The notes beneath the pieces are model-generated. The model had not been told where the DNA came from and ran no database searches. It worked only from the letters and a program-made list of their open reading frames with translations. Below are positions 26,544-35,072 of a stretch of DNA of 64,000 nt, piece by piece. Every line of letters begins with the position of its first letter. The stretch's first letter is position 1. Origin of the DNA: Pseudomonadota bacterium (lineage in GTDB: Bacteria; Pseudomonadota; Alphaproteobacteria; Rhodobacterales; Rhodobacteraceae). The stretch spans positions 40,272-104,271 of the forward strand of contig JAJXZX010000012.1 of assembly GCA_021779835.1 (NCBI GenBank). Reading direction: 5' to 3'. Both the position numbers and the translations under genes were made by a program.

Positions 26544-27587
26544 TCACAGCATACCGGCGATACGGTCCGCAACACCCTCAAGTGCCGCTGGCCCAAGGTC
26601 GGCAGTCTCCACTACCCGCCCCGCATCCTCGGCGGTGCGCTCGCGCTGCTTGGCATAGCGCGGGTCATAGTGGCGCTGCATCAGATCATGCGCCAGGGGC
26701 TCAAACTCCCCCTCTGCCGCGAGCTTCAGCCAGCCCTCGATGACTTCAGCGGCGTAAAGGTGGCGCAAGCGCCCGATCACCGCCGCCAGTTCCGCCGCGT
26801 CCGAGGTCAGATCTGCATAAGCCCGCGCCAGATACGCCGCGCGCGCCTCCAGCGGCGCCGCAATGCGGATACGCGGGGCGGCACACATCGCGCGCCACAG
26901 ATGCGGCGGCAGGGCACGGTCGCCGACCTTGCTGCTTTCCGCCTCGACCACCACCACCCGGGTAGGGTCCAGCGCGCCCAAAGCCTGCGCCAGCCGCCCC
27001 TCAAACGCCTTTTGCGACGGCTGCCCCCCGGCCCGCCCGCCGAACAGTGACCCGCGATGGTTCGCCAACCCCTCCAGATCAATCACCTGCACGCCGCGCG
27101 CCGCAAGCAGCGCCAGCACCTCGGTCTTGGCCGTGCCGGTATTGCCATCCAGCACCACTACTGGTGCGGCAACGGGCGTGTCATAAAGCGCCTCGACCAC
27201 CAGCTTGCGATAGGCCTTATAGCCCCCCGCGATCAGTTCCACCCGCCAGCCGACCTGCGACAGGATCGAGGCGAAGGAGCCCGACCGTTGCCCACCCCGC
27301 CAGCAATACACCAAGGGCCGCCAGCCGCCGTCCCGGTCGGCCAACGGCCCCTGCAAATGCTGCGCCGCGTTCCTGGCGACCAGCGCCGCGCCGATCTTGC
27401 GCGCGGTAAAGGCGCTGACCTGCTTGTAAATCGTGCCGACCTCGGCGCGCTCTGCATCATCCAGCACCGGCAGGTTTATTGCACCCGGCACATGATCCTC
27501 GGCAAACTCTGACGGCGAACGCACGTCGATGATCTCATCGAACCCAAGTGCGGCCAGATCAGACAGTGAGGTCAGCGTCAGCGCCAT
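26544..27587 (-). CDS. mnmH: tRNA 2-selenouridine synthase
   Basis: A 347-aa enzyme replacing sulfur by selenium in 2-thiouridine (or geranyl-thiouridine) at the tRNA wobble position. The N-terminal rhodanese domain has FDEIIDVRSPSEFAEDHVPGAINLP and the active Cys95 in VYCWRGGQRSGS. The C-terminal P-loop domain starts near GNTGTAKTE (148-156) and GLANHRGSLFGG follows. It is convergent with selD and placed 9 bp downstream of the adenosine kinase gene on the same strand. With selD it shows that selenium is used at least for tRNA modification here. Confidence 0.95.
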   Translation of the reverse strand: MALTLTSLSDLAALGFDEIIDVRSPSEFAEDHVPGAINLPVLDDAERAEVGTIYKQVSAFTARKIGAALVARNAAQHLQGPLADRDGGWRPLVYCWRGGQRSGSFASILSQVGWRVELIAGGYKAYRKLVVEALYDTPVAAPVVVLDGNTGTAKTEVLALLAARGVQVIDLEGLANHRGSLFGGRAGGQPSQKAFEGRLAQALGALDPTRVVVVEAESSKVGDRALPPHLWRAMCAAPRIRIAAPLEARAAYLARAYADLTSDAAELAAVIGRLRHLYAAEVIEGWLKLAAEGEFEPLAHDLMQRHYDPRYAKQRERTAEDAGRVVETADLGPAALEGVADRIAGML

Positions 27588-27596
27588 GAACGCTCC

Positions 27597-28601
27597 CTAC
27601 CCGCGCGCCGAAAGCACGCCGTGTTTCACGAACAACGCACGCAGATCCGCCTGCGGACGCGCGCCCAGATGGCTGATGACCTCGGAGGCCGCGATGCAGC
27701 CCATCCGCCCACAGGTTTGCAGGTCGTGGCCATTGGTCAGCCCCCACAGGAACGCCCCCGCGAACAGATCGCCCGCCCCGGTCGCATCCACGATGTCGGT
27801 CGGGATCGCGGGCACATGCCAATGCTGCCCCTCGGCCAACACATGCGCGCCCTTTTCGCTTTCGGTGCAGGCGACAATCGCCACCTCTGCCGCCGCCGCC
27901 GCCATTGCCGCGTGAAAATCGTCGGTCTGATACATCGACATGATCTCTGCCCGGTTCGCGAACAACAGATCAACATCATCGCGGATGATCTTGCGGAACG
28001 CGTCGCGATGCCGCTCCACACAGAACGGATCGCTAAGCGTCAGCGACACCCGCCCCCCGCCCGACTTGCAGGCCTTGATCGCCTTGGCAAAGGCCTCGTG
28101 GCTGTCCGGCCCGTCGAAACGGTAGCCTTCCAGATAAATCCATTCGGCCTGCCCCATCTGGCCCACGTCGATATCGGCGGGCGACAGGTGTTCCGACCAG
28201 CCCAGATAGGTGTTCATCGACCGCTCGCCATCCGGCGTCACAAGGATGATGCAACGCCCGGTTTCCTGGCCCTCGCCCTTCGGTGCCAGCGGAGTCTCAT
28301 AGACCGCCCCCAACGCGCGCAAGTCATGGGCAAAGATCGCGCCCAACTGGTCGTCCTTGACCTTGCCGACATAGGCGGTGCGCCCGCCCAGATGCGCAAT
28401 CCCGGCGATGGTATTGGCCGCCGACCCGCCAGAGATTTCCTCGGCCGGACCGATGCGGCTATACAGATCAACCGCGCGCGGCATGTCGATCAACTGCATG
28501 ATGCCCTTTTGCACCCCGGCCCCTGCCAAAAACGCCTCTGCCGCGTGCGAGATCACATCGACCATCGCGTTGCCAACACCAACCACTTGATACTTTTTCA
28601 T
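27597..28601 (-). CDS. Adenosine kinase (PfkB family)
   Basis: A 334-aa PfkB-fold sugar kinase, best matching bacterial adenosine kinases, which phosphorylate adenosine to AMP. Motifs are GNAMVDVI at the N-terminus, SGGSAANTIAGIAHLGGRTAYVGKV (PfkB signature 1) and DATGAGDLFAGAFLWGL (signature 2 with the catalytic Asp). The start overlaps the stop of nth in ATGA, so the two are coupled. Ribokinase or fructokinase activity is a less likely alternative. Confidence 0.88.
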   Translation of the reverse strand: MKKYQVVGVGNAMVDVISHAAEAFLAGAGVQKGIMQLIDMPRAVDLYSRIGPAEEISGGSAANTIAGIAHLGGRTAYVGKVKDDQLGAIFAHDLRALGAVYETPLAPKGEGQETGRCIILVTPDGERSMNTYLGWSEHLSPADIDVGQMGQAEWIYLEGYRFDGPDSHEAFAKAIKACKSGGGRVSLTLSDPFCVERHRDAFRKIIRDDVDLLFANRAEIMSMYQTDDFHAAMAAAAAEVAIVACTESEKGAHVLAEGQHWHVPAIPTDIVDATGAGDLFAGAFLWGLTNGHDLQTCGRMGCIAASEVISHLGARPQADLRALFVKHGVLSARG

Positions 28602-29242
28602 TCCGTCTTGTCCTCATAGGGGCAGAGATCGCGGATCGGGCAGACGCCGCATCTCGGTTTGCGCGCGGTGCAGATATAACGTCCGTGCAGAATAAGCCAG
28701 TGATGGGCGTGGCCCTGAAACTCGGCGGGAACATTGTCCTCGATGGCGCGCTCCACCACATCGACGTCTTTGCCCGGCGCGATGCCGGTGCGGTTGCCGA
28801 CGCGAAAGATATGCGTATCAACCGCCTGCGCGGGCAGGTGGAACCACATGTTCAACACCACATTCGCCGTCTTGCGCCCGACCCCCGGCAGCGATTGCAG
28901 CGCCGCGCGGCTGGAGGGCACCTCGCCGCCATACACATCTACCAGAATCCGGCTCATCTTGATGACGTTCTTCGCCTTCTGCCGGAACAGACCGATCGTC
29001 TTGACATGTTCGGTCAGCCCCTCTTCCCCAAGGTCGAGCATCTTTTGCGGCGTGTCCACCTTGGCGAACAAGGCCCGTGTCGCGCGGTTCACCCCCACAT
29101 CGGTCGCCTGCGCCGACAGCGCCACCGCGACCAGCAGCGTATAGGCGTTCACATGCTCCAACTCTCCCTTCGGTTCCGGCTCTGCGGCCTGAAACCGGCG
29201 GAAGATCTCGCGGATCGTGGTGTAGTCGAGTTGCTTTGCCAT
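28598..29242 (-). CDS. nth: Endonuclease III
   Basis: A 214-aa DNA glycosylase/AP lyase for oxidised pyrimidines. The helix-hairpin-helix with the catalytic Lys is LPGVGRKTANVVLN, the catalytic Asp is in AVDTHIFRVGNR, and the [4Fe-4S] ligands are CTARKPRCGVCPIRDLC (C-x6-C-x2-C-x5-C). The start at 29242 (MAKQLDYTTIREIF) is preferred over an open extension to 29326. It is followed with a 4-bp overlap by adenosine kinase, and is divergent from an Ada-like repair gene. Confidence 0.95.
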   Translation of the reverse strand: MAKQLDYTTIREIFRRFQAAEPEPKGELEHVNAYTLLVAVALSAQATDVGVNRATRALFAKVDTPQKMLDLGEEGLTEHVKTIGLFRQKAKNVIKMSRILVDVYGGEVPSSRAALQSLPGVGRKTANVVLNMWFHLPAQAVDTHIFRVGNRTGIAPGKDVDVVERAIEDNVPAEFQGHAHHWLILHGRYICTARKPRCGVCPIRDLCPYEDKTE

Positions 29243-29361
29243 GGCCCCGGTATGCCCGCTGCCTCGCGTTGAGACAAGCACTGCGCCCTGCGGCAAAGCG
29301 CAATTTCCGGGTCGCACAGGCGCCACCGCTCGCCTAACTTGATCCCAACAGGAGACACACG

Positions 29362-30198
29362 ATGCAGCCCGATACGAACAGCCCCGCCTACCATTACCGC
29401 GTCATCGCCCGCGCGCTGGACCTGATCGACGCAGGCGGGCCGCAAATCTCGCTCGACGATCTCGCAGGCCGGATGGGCATGAGCCCGGCGCATTTTCAGC
29501 GCACGTTTTCGGCTTGGGTCGGCGTGTCGCCAAAACGCTATCAGCAATACCTGACGCTCGATCACGCCAAGCAGCTGCTGGCGGATCGGTTCACCCTGCT
29601 GGATACCACGCTGGAAACCGGCCTTTCCGGCACCAGCCGCCTGCACGACCTCTTCCTGCGGTGGGAGGCGATGAGCCCCGGCGAATATGCCCGCGCGGGC
29701 GAGGGGCTGACGATCCGCTACGCCTTCGCCCCCTCGCCCTTTGGCGAGGCGCTGGTGATGGCGACCGACCGCGGCATCTGCGGCCTTGGCTTTACCGAAG
29801 GCCCCGGCCGCGCGGCAGCTTTGGCCGACCTCACCGCGCGCTGGCCCGCCGCAACTTACGTCGAGGCCGACCTAACCCCCCTCACCAAACCCCTGTTCGA
29901 TGGAAGGGGCGAGGCGCAACTCCACCTGATCGGCGCCCCGTTCCAGATCAAGGTGTGGGAGGCGCTGCTGCAAGTGCCGACCGGCCATGTCACCACCTAC
30001 TCCGAAATCGCCCAGCGGGTCGGCCACCCCACGGCACAACGCGCCGTCGGCACCGCCGTCGGGCGCAACCCGATCAGCTGGCTGATCCCCTGCCACCGCG
30101 CCCTGCGCAAATCCGGCGGCTTGGGCGGCTACCACTGGGGCCTGCCCACCAAACGCGCTTTGCTGGCATGGGAGGCCGCGCGGTCTGACGCCGCATAA
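29362..30198 (+). CDS. Ada-like AraC regulator/O6-methylguanine-DNA methyltransferase
   Basis: A 278-aa bifunctional protein. Residues ~15-105 are an AraC-type DNA-binding domain (LDDLAGRMGMSPAHFQRTFSAWVGVSPKRYQQY). Residues ~190-275 are the suicidal methyltransferase with QIKVWEALLQVPTGHVTTYSEIA and the acceptor Cys244 in IPCHRALRKSGG. The zinc/phosphotriester N-terminal domain of E. coli Ada is missing, so the methyl-phosphotriester sensing step cannot occur here as in Ada. It is divergent from nth, giving a small DNA repair pair. Confidence 0.92.
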   Translation: MQPDTNSPAYHYRVIARALDLIDAGGPQISLDDLAGRMGMSPAHFQRTFSAWVGVSPKRYQQYLTLDHAKQLLADRFTLLDTTLETGLSGTSRLHDLFLRWEAMSPGEYARAGEGLTIRYAFAPSPFGEALVMATDRGICGLGFTEGPGRAAALADLTARWPAATYVEADLTPLTKPLFDGRGEAQLHLIGAPFQIKVWEALLQVPTGHVTTYSEIAQRVGHPTAQRAVGTAVGRNPISWLIPCHRALRKSGGLGGYHWGLPTKRALLAWEAARSDAA

Positions 30199-30321
30199 CC
30201 CAGCCGTGATGCGCAATTTCCCGCCGAGCAGGCTGCACACCTGTTCTCTGCCCGTCCCCTTCTGTAGTATCGGCGCAAGAACGGGCCCGAACCGGGCCAC
30301 GCAACACCAGAGGCAGTCCCT

Positions 30322-30987
30322 ATGCGCATGAAACACCCGCTGATCGCCGCCACGCTTGGCGTGCTTTCCCTCGCCGCCTGTCAGGCACCCAACCCCAACG
30401 CCTATCCCGGCCAGCCCAATGCGCGCGCCCAAAACGGCGCCATCGCGGGCGCCCTGCTCGGCGCGGGCCTTGGCGCCACGCTCGGTCATGGCGATCGTCT
30501 GGCGCAAACGGCACTTGGCGGCGTCGTTGGTGCTGCGGCTGGCACGCTGATCGGCGGCAAGCTGGATCGGCAGGCAGCCGACCTGCGCAACAGCCTTGGC
30601 AACGAGAATATCGGCGTCGTCAACACCGGCACGGAACTGGTCGTCTCGATGCCGCAGGATATCCTTTTCGACACCGACTCGACCGCCGTGCGCCCTGATC
30701 TGCGTTCTATGCTGGGGAAGGTTGCGCAGAACCTGATGGATTACCCCAACAGCTCCATCACCGTGGTCGGCCATACCGACAACTCTGGTTCAGCCGCCTA
30801 CAACCAGGATCTGTCGCAACGCCGCGCCGATGCGGTCGCCGCCATCCTGCGCGACTCGGGCGTGCGTGCGGACAGGCTGATCGCCTACGGGCGCGGCGAA
30901 TCCCAGCCGATCGCCACCAACCTGACCACAGAAGGGCGCGCCCAAAACCGCCGGGTGGAGATTCACATTCAGCCGAACCTCAACTGA
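30322..30987 (+). CDS. OmpA family lipoprotein with glycine zipper
   Basis: A 221-aa outer-membrane lipoprotein. The lipobox LAAC gives Cys20 as the lipidated residue. Residues ~38-80 form a glycine-zipper segment (GAIAGALLGAGLGATLGHG, GGVVGAAAGTLIGG), and residues ~105-215 an OmpA/peptidoglycan-binding domain with ILFDTDSTAV, VVGHTDNSGSAAYNQDLSQRRADAV and NRRVEIHI. It resembles the YiaD/PA0833 group, tethering outer membrane to cell wall. It is a single gene ending in a strong hairpin terminator. Confidence 0.92.
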   Translation: MRMKHPLIAATLGVLSLAACQAPNPNAYPGQPNARAQNGAIAGALLGAGLGATLGHGDRLAQTALGGVVGAAAGTLIGGKLDRQAADLRNSLGNENIGVVNTGTELVVSMPQDILFDTDSTAVRPDLRSMLGKVAQNLMDYPNSSITVVGHTDNSGSAAYNQDLSQRRADAVAAILRDSGVRADRLIAYGRGESQPIATNLTTEGRAQNRRVEIHIQPNLN

Positions 30988-30994
30988 CCCAGCC

Positions 30995-31040
30995 GCCGAC
31001 GGACCCCGCCGCTTCGGCCGTCCGTCGGCGCATTTCGTTT
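30995..31040 (+). terminator. Intrinsic terminator of the OmpA lipoprotein gene
   Basis: GCCGACGGA (30995-31003) pairs perfectly with TCCGTCGGC (31021-31029), with further pairing in the GC-rich loop, followed by GCATTTCGTTT. Confidence 0.75.
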
Positions 31041-31057
31041 GACGCCACCGCCGGGTG

Positions 31058-31076
31058 TGGTCATATGTTTTGACCA
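31058..31076. promoter_or_regulatory. TGGTCA-N7-TGACCA dyad upstream of a FadR-type regulator
   Basis: A perfect 6-bp inverted repeat starts 36 bp before the regulator start. FadR/PdhR/LldR-type repressors recognise TGGT...ACCA arms, so autoregulation is plausible. The spacer is longer than in the best-known operators. Confidence 0.45.
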
Positions 31077-31093
31077 GTTCACGGAATTCAACG

Positions 31094-31861
31094 ATGCCCT
31101 TCCGCAAGGTTCACGCCGAAAAACTCTCCACCGCCGTTGTTCGCCAGATCGAGCTTTTGATCCTGCGCGGCATCCTGCGTCCAGGCGAGCGGCTTCCGTC
31201 GGAACGCGATCTCTCTGACTCGCTGGGCGTGTCGCGCCCCAGCCTGCGCGACGCCGTGGCGGAACTGCAAGAGCGTGGCCTGCTGACCGCGCGCGCGGGC
31301 GCGGGCATCTTTGTTGCTGATGTGCTTGGCTCTGCCTTCTCGCCCGCGCTGATCCAGCTTTTCTCGTCGCATGACGAGGCGGTGTTCGATTACCTCTCGT
31401 TCCGCCGCGACATGGAGGCGATGACGGCCGAACGCGCCGCCACACTCGGCTCTGATACCGACCTGATGCTTATCAATACCCTGTTCACCAAGATGGAAGC
31501 CGCTCATACCAAGCGGAACCCGACGGATGAGGCCCGCCTTGACGCCGAATTCCACATGGCAATCATCGAGGCGAGCCACAACGTCATCATGCTGCACATG
31601 ATGCGCGCCATGTTCGAGTTGCTGCGCGAAGGCGTGTTTTACAATCGGCAGGTCATGTTCAAGCAGCGCACGACCCGCTCGGCCCTGCTGGACCAACACC
31701 GCGCCATCAATACGGCCCTGCAAAACCGCGACCCCGGTGCGGCCCGCGCGGCGGTGGAATCGCATCTGGATTACGTCGAGGCCGCCCTGAAGGCGCAGCA
31801 AAAAGCCGACCGGAACGAGGCGGTTGCCCTGCAACGTTTTGAGCACGAACAGGGCCGCTGA
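31094..31861 (+). CDS. GntR family regulator, FadR/FCD subfamily (PdhR/LldR-like)
   Basis: A 255-aa repressor. The winged helix is VRQIELLILRGILRPGERLPSERDLSDSLGVSRPSLRDAVAELQERGLLTARAGAGIFVAD, and the FCD effector domain (about 90-240) has RRDMEAMTAERAATLG, DAEFHMAIIEASHNVIMLHMM and HRAINTALQNRDPGAARAAVESHL with metal-type His and Asp residues. The ATG at 31094 follows the dyad; an open extension to 31055 would place the operator inside the gene. Neighbouring genes (OmpA lipoprotein, F0 operon) give no substrate hint, so it may act in trans on pyruvate or lactate metabolism (weak inference). Confidence 0.88.
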   Translation: MPFRKVHAEKLSTAVVRQIELLILRGILRPGERLPSERDLSDSLGVSRPSLRDAVAELQERGLLTARAGAGIFVADVLGSAFSPALIQLFSSHDEAVFDYLSFRRDMEAMTAERAATLGSDTDLMLINTLFTKMEAAHTKRNPTDEARLDAEFHMAIIEASHNVIMLHMMRAMFELLREGVFYNRQVMFKQRTTRSALLDQHRAINTALQNRDPGAARAAVESHLDYVEAALKAQQKADRNEAVALQRFEHEQGR

Positions 31862-31885
31862 CCGCGCGCAACACCCCCAAAAGCA

Positions 31886-31911
31886 AAGGCCCGGCGCAAC
31901 GACCGGGCCTT
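31886..31911. terminator. Bidirectional terminator between regulator and atpF
   Basis: A perfect 9-bp stem AAGGCCCGG/CCGGGCCTT with an 8-nt loop lies between the convergent GntR gene and the end of the F0 operon. The A/T flanks suit termination in both directions. Confidence 0.75.
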
Positions 31912-31933
31912 CTCATATCGTGTCAGCAAAGGC

Positions 31934-32491
31934 TTAGTTCAGCCGCGCCTTGACCTCGCCAATCGCGCTGTCGATCAACGCGCCCGCGCTTTCCGGCGTC
32001 ATCTGCTTGGCCATCAGGTCGCCCGCTGCCGCAACAGCAACGCTCACCGCACGGTCGCGCACTTCCTTGACCGCCGACTTTTCAGCCGAGGCAATCTGAT
32101 CCTCTGCCGCCGTCAACCGCCGCGCAATCGAGGCCTCCAGATCGGCCTTTGCCTGCGCCGCTGCAACCAATGCTTCTTCCTTGGCCGAGGCGATGATGCG
32201 CTCAGACTGCGCCTGCACTTCCTTCTGCTTGCGCTCGTAAGACGCAAGGATCGTCTGCGCCTCTTCGCGCAGCAGCCGCGCCTCTTCCAGGTCGACCTTG
32301 ATCTGGTGCGCGCGCTTGTCCAGCATCGCGCCGATCATGCCCGGCACCTTGAAATACAGCAGCACCGCAACGAACACCACAAACGCGATCAGAACGATCA
32401 GGCCGGGATTTTGCAGCGAAAAGAACGGGCCTTCCTCTGCCGCCATCGCGGGCGACGCCATCAGCGCCATAAGAACGATAAGTTTTTTCAT
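31934..32491 (-). CDS. atpF: F0F1 ATP synthase subunit b
   Basis: A 185-aa peripheral-stalk subunit with an N-terminal hydrophobic segment (signal-like residues 1-18, then membrane helix ~28-48) and a long, charged, alanine-rich coiled-coil helix with the characteristic KRAHQIKVDLEEARLLREEAQTILASYERK. It is last of the F0 operon, 4 bp after the b' gene. Having both b and b' is normal for alphaproteobacteria. Confidence 0.95.
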   Translation of the reverse strand: MKKLIVLMALMASPAMAAEEGPFFSLQNPGLIVLIAFVVFVAVLLYFKVPGMIGAMLDKRAHQIKVDLEEARLLREEAQTILASYERKQKEVQAQSERIIASAKEEALVAAAQAKADLEASIARRLTAAEDQIASAEKSAVKEVRDRAVSVAVAAAGDLMAKQMTPESAGALIDSAIGEVKARLN

Positions 32492-32495
32492 CGTC

Positions 32496-33038
32496 TTACC
32501 CTTTCAGCCGCGCGTTGATCGCCGCCGTTACTGACCGCGCATCCGCCTTGCCACCCAAAGCCGCCACGATTTCCTTCGCGGTGTCCTTGGCAACTTCGGT
32601 CACGCTTTCAACAGCATGGGCGCGGATATCGTTGATCCGTGCTTCCGACTCTGCCGCCTTGGCGAAGATCGCCGCATCGGCCTTGGCCAGCGCCGCATCC
32701 AGATCTTTCTGGATCGACGCCTTGGTTTCGGCCACGATCTTGCCCGCCGCAACGCGGGCATCAGCCAGCGCTTGCTTATAGGCCGCCTCGGCCGCCACCG
32801 CCTTCGCCTTCAGCTCTTCCGCCGCCGCGATGTCGTTGGTGATCGTGCCCTTGCGTTCGGCCAGCGTCGCCCCGATCCGGGGCAGCGCCACGCGCGACAG
32901 CATGAAATAGATCGCGACAAGCGCCACCAGCAACCAGAAAATCTGGTTCGGAAAGGTCGCGAAATCGAGCTGCGGCATGCCCGCTTTATGGGCCTCGCCA
33001 GCGGCCGCGGCCGCCGTTTGCACTGCTTCAGTAGCCAT
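32496..33038 (-). CDS. atpG: F0F1 ATP synthase subunit b'
   Basis: A 180-aa second stalk subunit with the membrane helix near residues 30-50 ([27 protein letters not shown]) and then a long alanine/lysine-rich helix ([31 protein letters not shown]). The start at 33038 has CTGGAGGACAAG upstream; an in-frame codon at 33059 is less likely. It pairs with atpF as a b/b' heterodimer. Confidence 0.94.
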   Translation of the reverse strand: MATEAVQTAAAAAGEAHKAGMPQLDFATFPNQIFWLLVALVAIYFMLSRVALPRIGATLAERKGTITNDIAAAEELKAKAVAAEAAYKQALADARVAAGKIVAETKASIQKDLDAALAKADAAIFAKAAESEARINDIRAHAVESVTEVAKDTAKEIVAALGGKADARSVTAAINARLKG

Positions 33039-33113
33039 CTTGTCCTCCAGGAACCTCACGCCAGGCCGGAAGGGTCGTCAGACCCACCCGGCCGCAGAAT
33101 TGGTTCTTCTGGA

Positions 33114-33353
33114 TCAGACCGCGAACATCAGCAGAAGCGCGACGAGGAACGAGAAGATCCCCAGCGCTTCGGCGAAAGCGATACCGATGAACAGCATGGC
33201 GGTCTGGCCAGCCGCTGCCGACGGGTTGCGCAGGGCGCCCGACAGGTAGTTGCCGGCAACGTTGCCAACGCCGATAGCCGACATGCCCGAACCGATACCG
33301 GCAAGACCGGCGCCGATGAATTTGCCGAGGGCTGCTGCTGCGATAAGTTCCAT
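33114..33353 (-). CDS. atpE: F0F1 ATP synthase subunit c
   Basis: A 79-aa proteolipid with two membrane helices joined by the polar loop [10 protein letters not shown]. The ion-carrying carboxylate is Glu62 in the second helix ([13 protein letters not shown]). The first helix has the glycine pattern [17 protein letters not shown]. The sequence around Glu62 suggests proton rather than sodium coupling, but this is only a visual judgement. It lies between atpB and the b' gene as usual. Confidence 0.97.
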   Translation of the reverse strand: MELIAAAALGKFIGAGLAGIGSGMSAIGVGNVAGNYLSGALRNPSAAAGQTAMLFIGIAFAEALGIFSFLVALLLMFAV

Positions 33354-33416
33354 GATAGTCTCCTTCTTAGATCAGATATGGGGCTTGGATAAGGTAATAG
33401 GTGGTTCAGATCGGCG

Positions 33417-34160
33417 TCAGTGCCCCGGATGCAGCGCATCCTTGAGGTAGACGCAGGTCAGAATGGTGAAAACGTAGGCCTGAACGATGGCAACCATCAC
33501 CTCAAGCCCGTACATCGCAGAGATGGCCATCACCGAGAACGGCGATATTACGGCGACCGCAGCAAAGCCCGCGAACACCTCGATCACCGCGTGACCGGCC
33601 ATCATGTTGCCCGCAAGTCGAACCGAGTGGCTGACCGGACGGACGAAGTAGGAAATCAGCTCGATCGGCAGCAGCACGAAGCGCAGCGCGAAGGGGGCCG
33701 ATGCGACCCAGAACAGACCAAGGAATTTGCTGCCGTTCTTCACAAAGCCGATCACCGTCACCGACAGGAACACCAACAGCGCCAGCACACCCGTCACGGC
33801 AAAGTGGCTGGTCGGGGCAAAGCTCATCGGCAAAAGGCTCAGCGAGTTGGCGAAAACCACGAACATGAACAGCGTCATGACATAGGGGAAATATGCCAGA
33901 CCGTCTTTGCCCGCCACATCCTCGACCATCGAATGCACGAAGTTATAGACCACCTCGCCCACCGACTGCATCCGGCCCGGCACGATGGCGCGCGACCGCG
34001 ACCCCATCACCAGCATGGCGAAAGTCATCAGAATGGCGACGCCCATCCACAGGGCCTCGTTGGTGAGCGTGTACCAATGCAGTTCCCCGCCAAACAGCGG
34101 ATGGACTGCGAATTGATCCATCGGATGCAAACTCAGCTTGCTAGATGCTTCGGCTGCCAC
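33417..34160 (-). CDS. atpB: F0F1 ATP synthase subunit a
   Basis: A 247-aa membrane subunit forming the proton half-channels. The essential Arg is in the helix [20 protein letters not shown], and the N-terminal region [25 protein letters not shown] is typical. It starts 2 bp after the stop of atpI. It is separated from atpE by a 63-bp gap without recognisable structure. Confidence 0.97.
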   Translation of the reverse strand: MAAEASSKLSLHPMDQFAVHPLFGGELHWYTLTNEALWMGVAILMTFAMLVMGSRSRAIVPGRMQSVGEVVYNFVHSMVEDVAGKDGLAYFPYVMTLFMFVVFANSLSLLPMSFAPTSHFAVTGVLALLVFLSVTVIGFVKNGSKFLGLFWVASAPFALRFVLLPIELISYFVRPVSHSVRLAGNMMAGHAVIEVFAGFAAVAVISPFSVMAISAMYGLEVMVAIVQAYVFTILTCVYLKDALHPGH

Positions 34161-34162
34161 GT

Positions 34163-34504
34163 CTAGTCCCCTTCACCCTTGGCGGATCGTTCCGCCTCAG
34201 CTTCTCTCTCAGCTTCCCGTCCCAGCTCACGCGCGGTGCGAAGCATGGTGTTCACCCCGGCCGCGAAGCCCAGCAATATAAACAGCACCATGAAGATCGG
34301 GCGCGTATGAAACAGCGCGTCCAGTCCCATCCCGATGCCGAAACCGATCACAAGACCGGCCACCAGTTCGATCACCATTCGCCAGGCAACGTTCGCCTGA
34401 CTGAAGTGTTCGTCCGCACGGGGCTTCGGCGCGATCGCCTTTTTCGCACTCGCAATCCGCGCGTCGAGGGCCTTCAGGCGCTCTTGGTCAACCGGATCCG
34501 TCAT
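34163..34504 (-). CDS. atpI: ATP synthase accessory protein AtpI
   Basis: A 113-aa protein with two membrane helices (about 45-64 and 72-92) and a C-terminal charged tail. The segment [26 protein letters not shown] and [24 protein letters not shown] is typical of alphaproteobacterial AtpI, a c-ring assembly factor. It is first gene of the F0 operon; the promoter should lie in the 190-bp gap up to the ArsR gene, where no clear -35/-10 pair was recognised. Confidence 0.93.
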   Translation of the reverse strand: MTDPVDQERLKALDARIASAKKAIAPKPRADEHFSQANVAWRMVIELVAGLVIGFGIGMGLDALFHTRPIFMVLFILLGFAAGVNTMLRTARELGREAEREAEAERSAKGEGD

Positions 34505-34686
34505 GCGTGAAAGCCCCCTCGGACAGTCGGGCGGAACCTACGGACAGTCCCTGCGTTAGTCAAGCGTTCACGAAGCCGCGAGATCATGGGGCAACGCGCT
34601 GATATTCCTAATACTTTCGGACGCCCCGCCAAATACTTTCGTCCCAACTGGCAGCCCAACACCCCCGCAAGCACCCTCGCGCTAAT

Positions 34687-34702
34687 TCAACCATATGGTT
34701 GA
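34687..34702. promoter_or_regulatory. Perfect 16-bp palindrome TCAACCATATGGTTGA (ArsR operator)
   Basis: The right half contains the first possible ATG of the ArsR gene, so a bound repressor would cover the translation start. This layout recurs in autoregulated ArsR proteins that begin MV(D/E). It is the only extended dyad between atpI and arsR. Confidence 0.7.
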
Positions 34703-35072
34703 CGATTCCGGCGTCCGGCCCCACAACATCCGCATGTCAGACCCGATAAGCCTTGTTTTCGCTGCCCTGTCCGACCCGACCCGTCGGGCGATCCTGACCA
34801 TGCTGCTGGAAGATGACATGGCCGTCACCGATGTCGCCCAGCCTTTCGCGATGTCCCTGGCCGCGATTTCCAAGCATCTTGGCCTGCTTGCCGACGCGGG
34901 CCTCATCAGCCAAGAAAAGCGTGGGCGGGTTAAGTGGTGCAAGCTGGAGCCTGATGCGCTCAGCGCCGCCTCGGTCTGGATGCAAGGCTTCGGGCAGTTC
35001 GAGCCGGTCGATCTCGACGCGCTGGAACGCTTCATTGAAAGCGAACTGCACGGTGACGAACCTAGCGATTAG
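34695..35072 (+). CDS. ArsR/SmtB family transcriptional regulator
   Basis: A 125-aa winged-helix repressor: LVFAALSDPTRRAILTMLLEDDMAVTDVAQPFAMSLAAISKHLGLLADAGLISQEKRGRVKWCKLEPDAL. There is no CxC metal-binding pair in the alpha-3 helix (only one Cys, in KWCKLE), so metal sensing in the classical ArsR manner is doubtful. The ATG at 34695 lies inside a perfect palindrome and gives a MVDDS start; MSDPIS at 34734 is the alternative. Its TAG overlaps the end of the convergent exporter by 4 bp. Usual partners such as an SRPBCC gene are not next to it. Confidence 0.88.
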   Translation: MVDDSGVRPHNIRMSDPISLVFAALSDPTRRAILTMLLEDDMAVTDVAQPFAMSLAAISKHLGLLADAGLISQEKRGRVKWCKLEPDALSAASVWMQGFGQFEPVDLDALERFIESELHGDEPSD

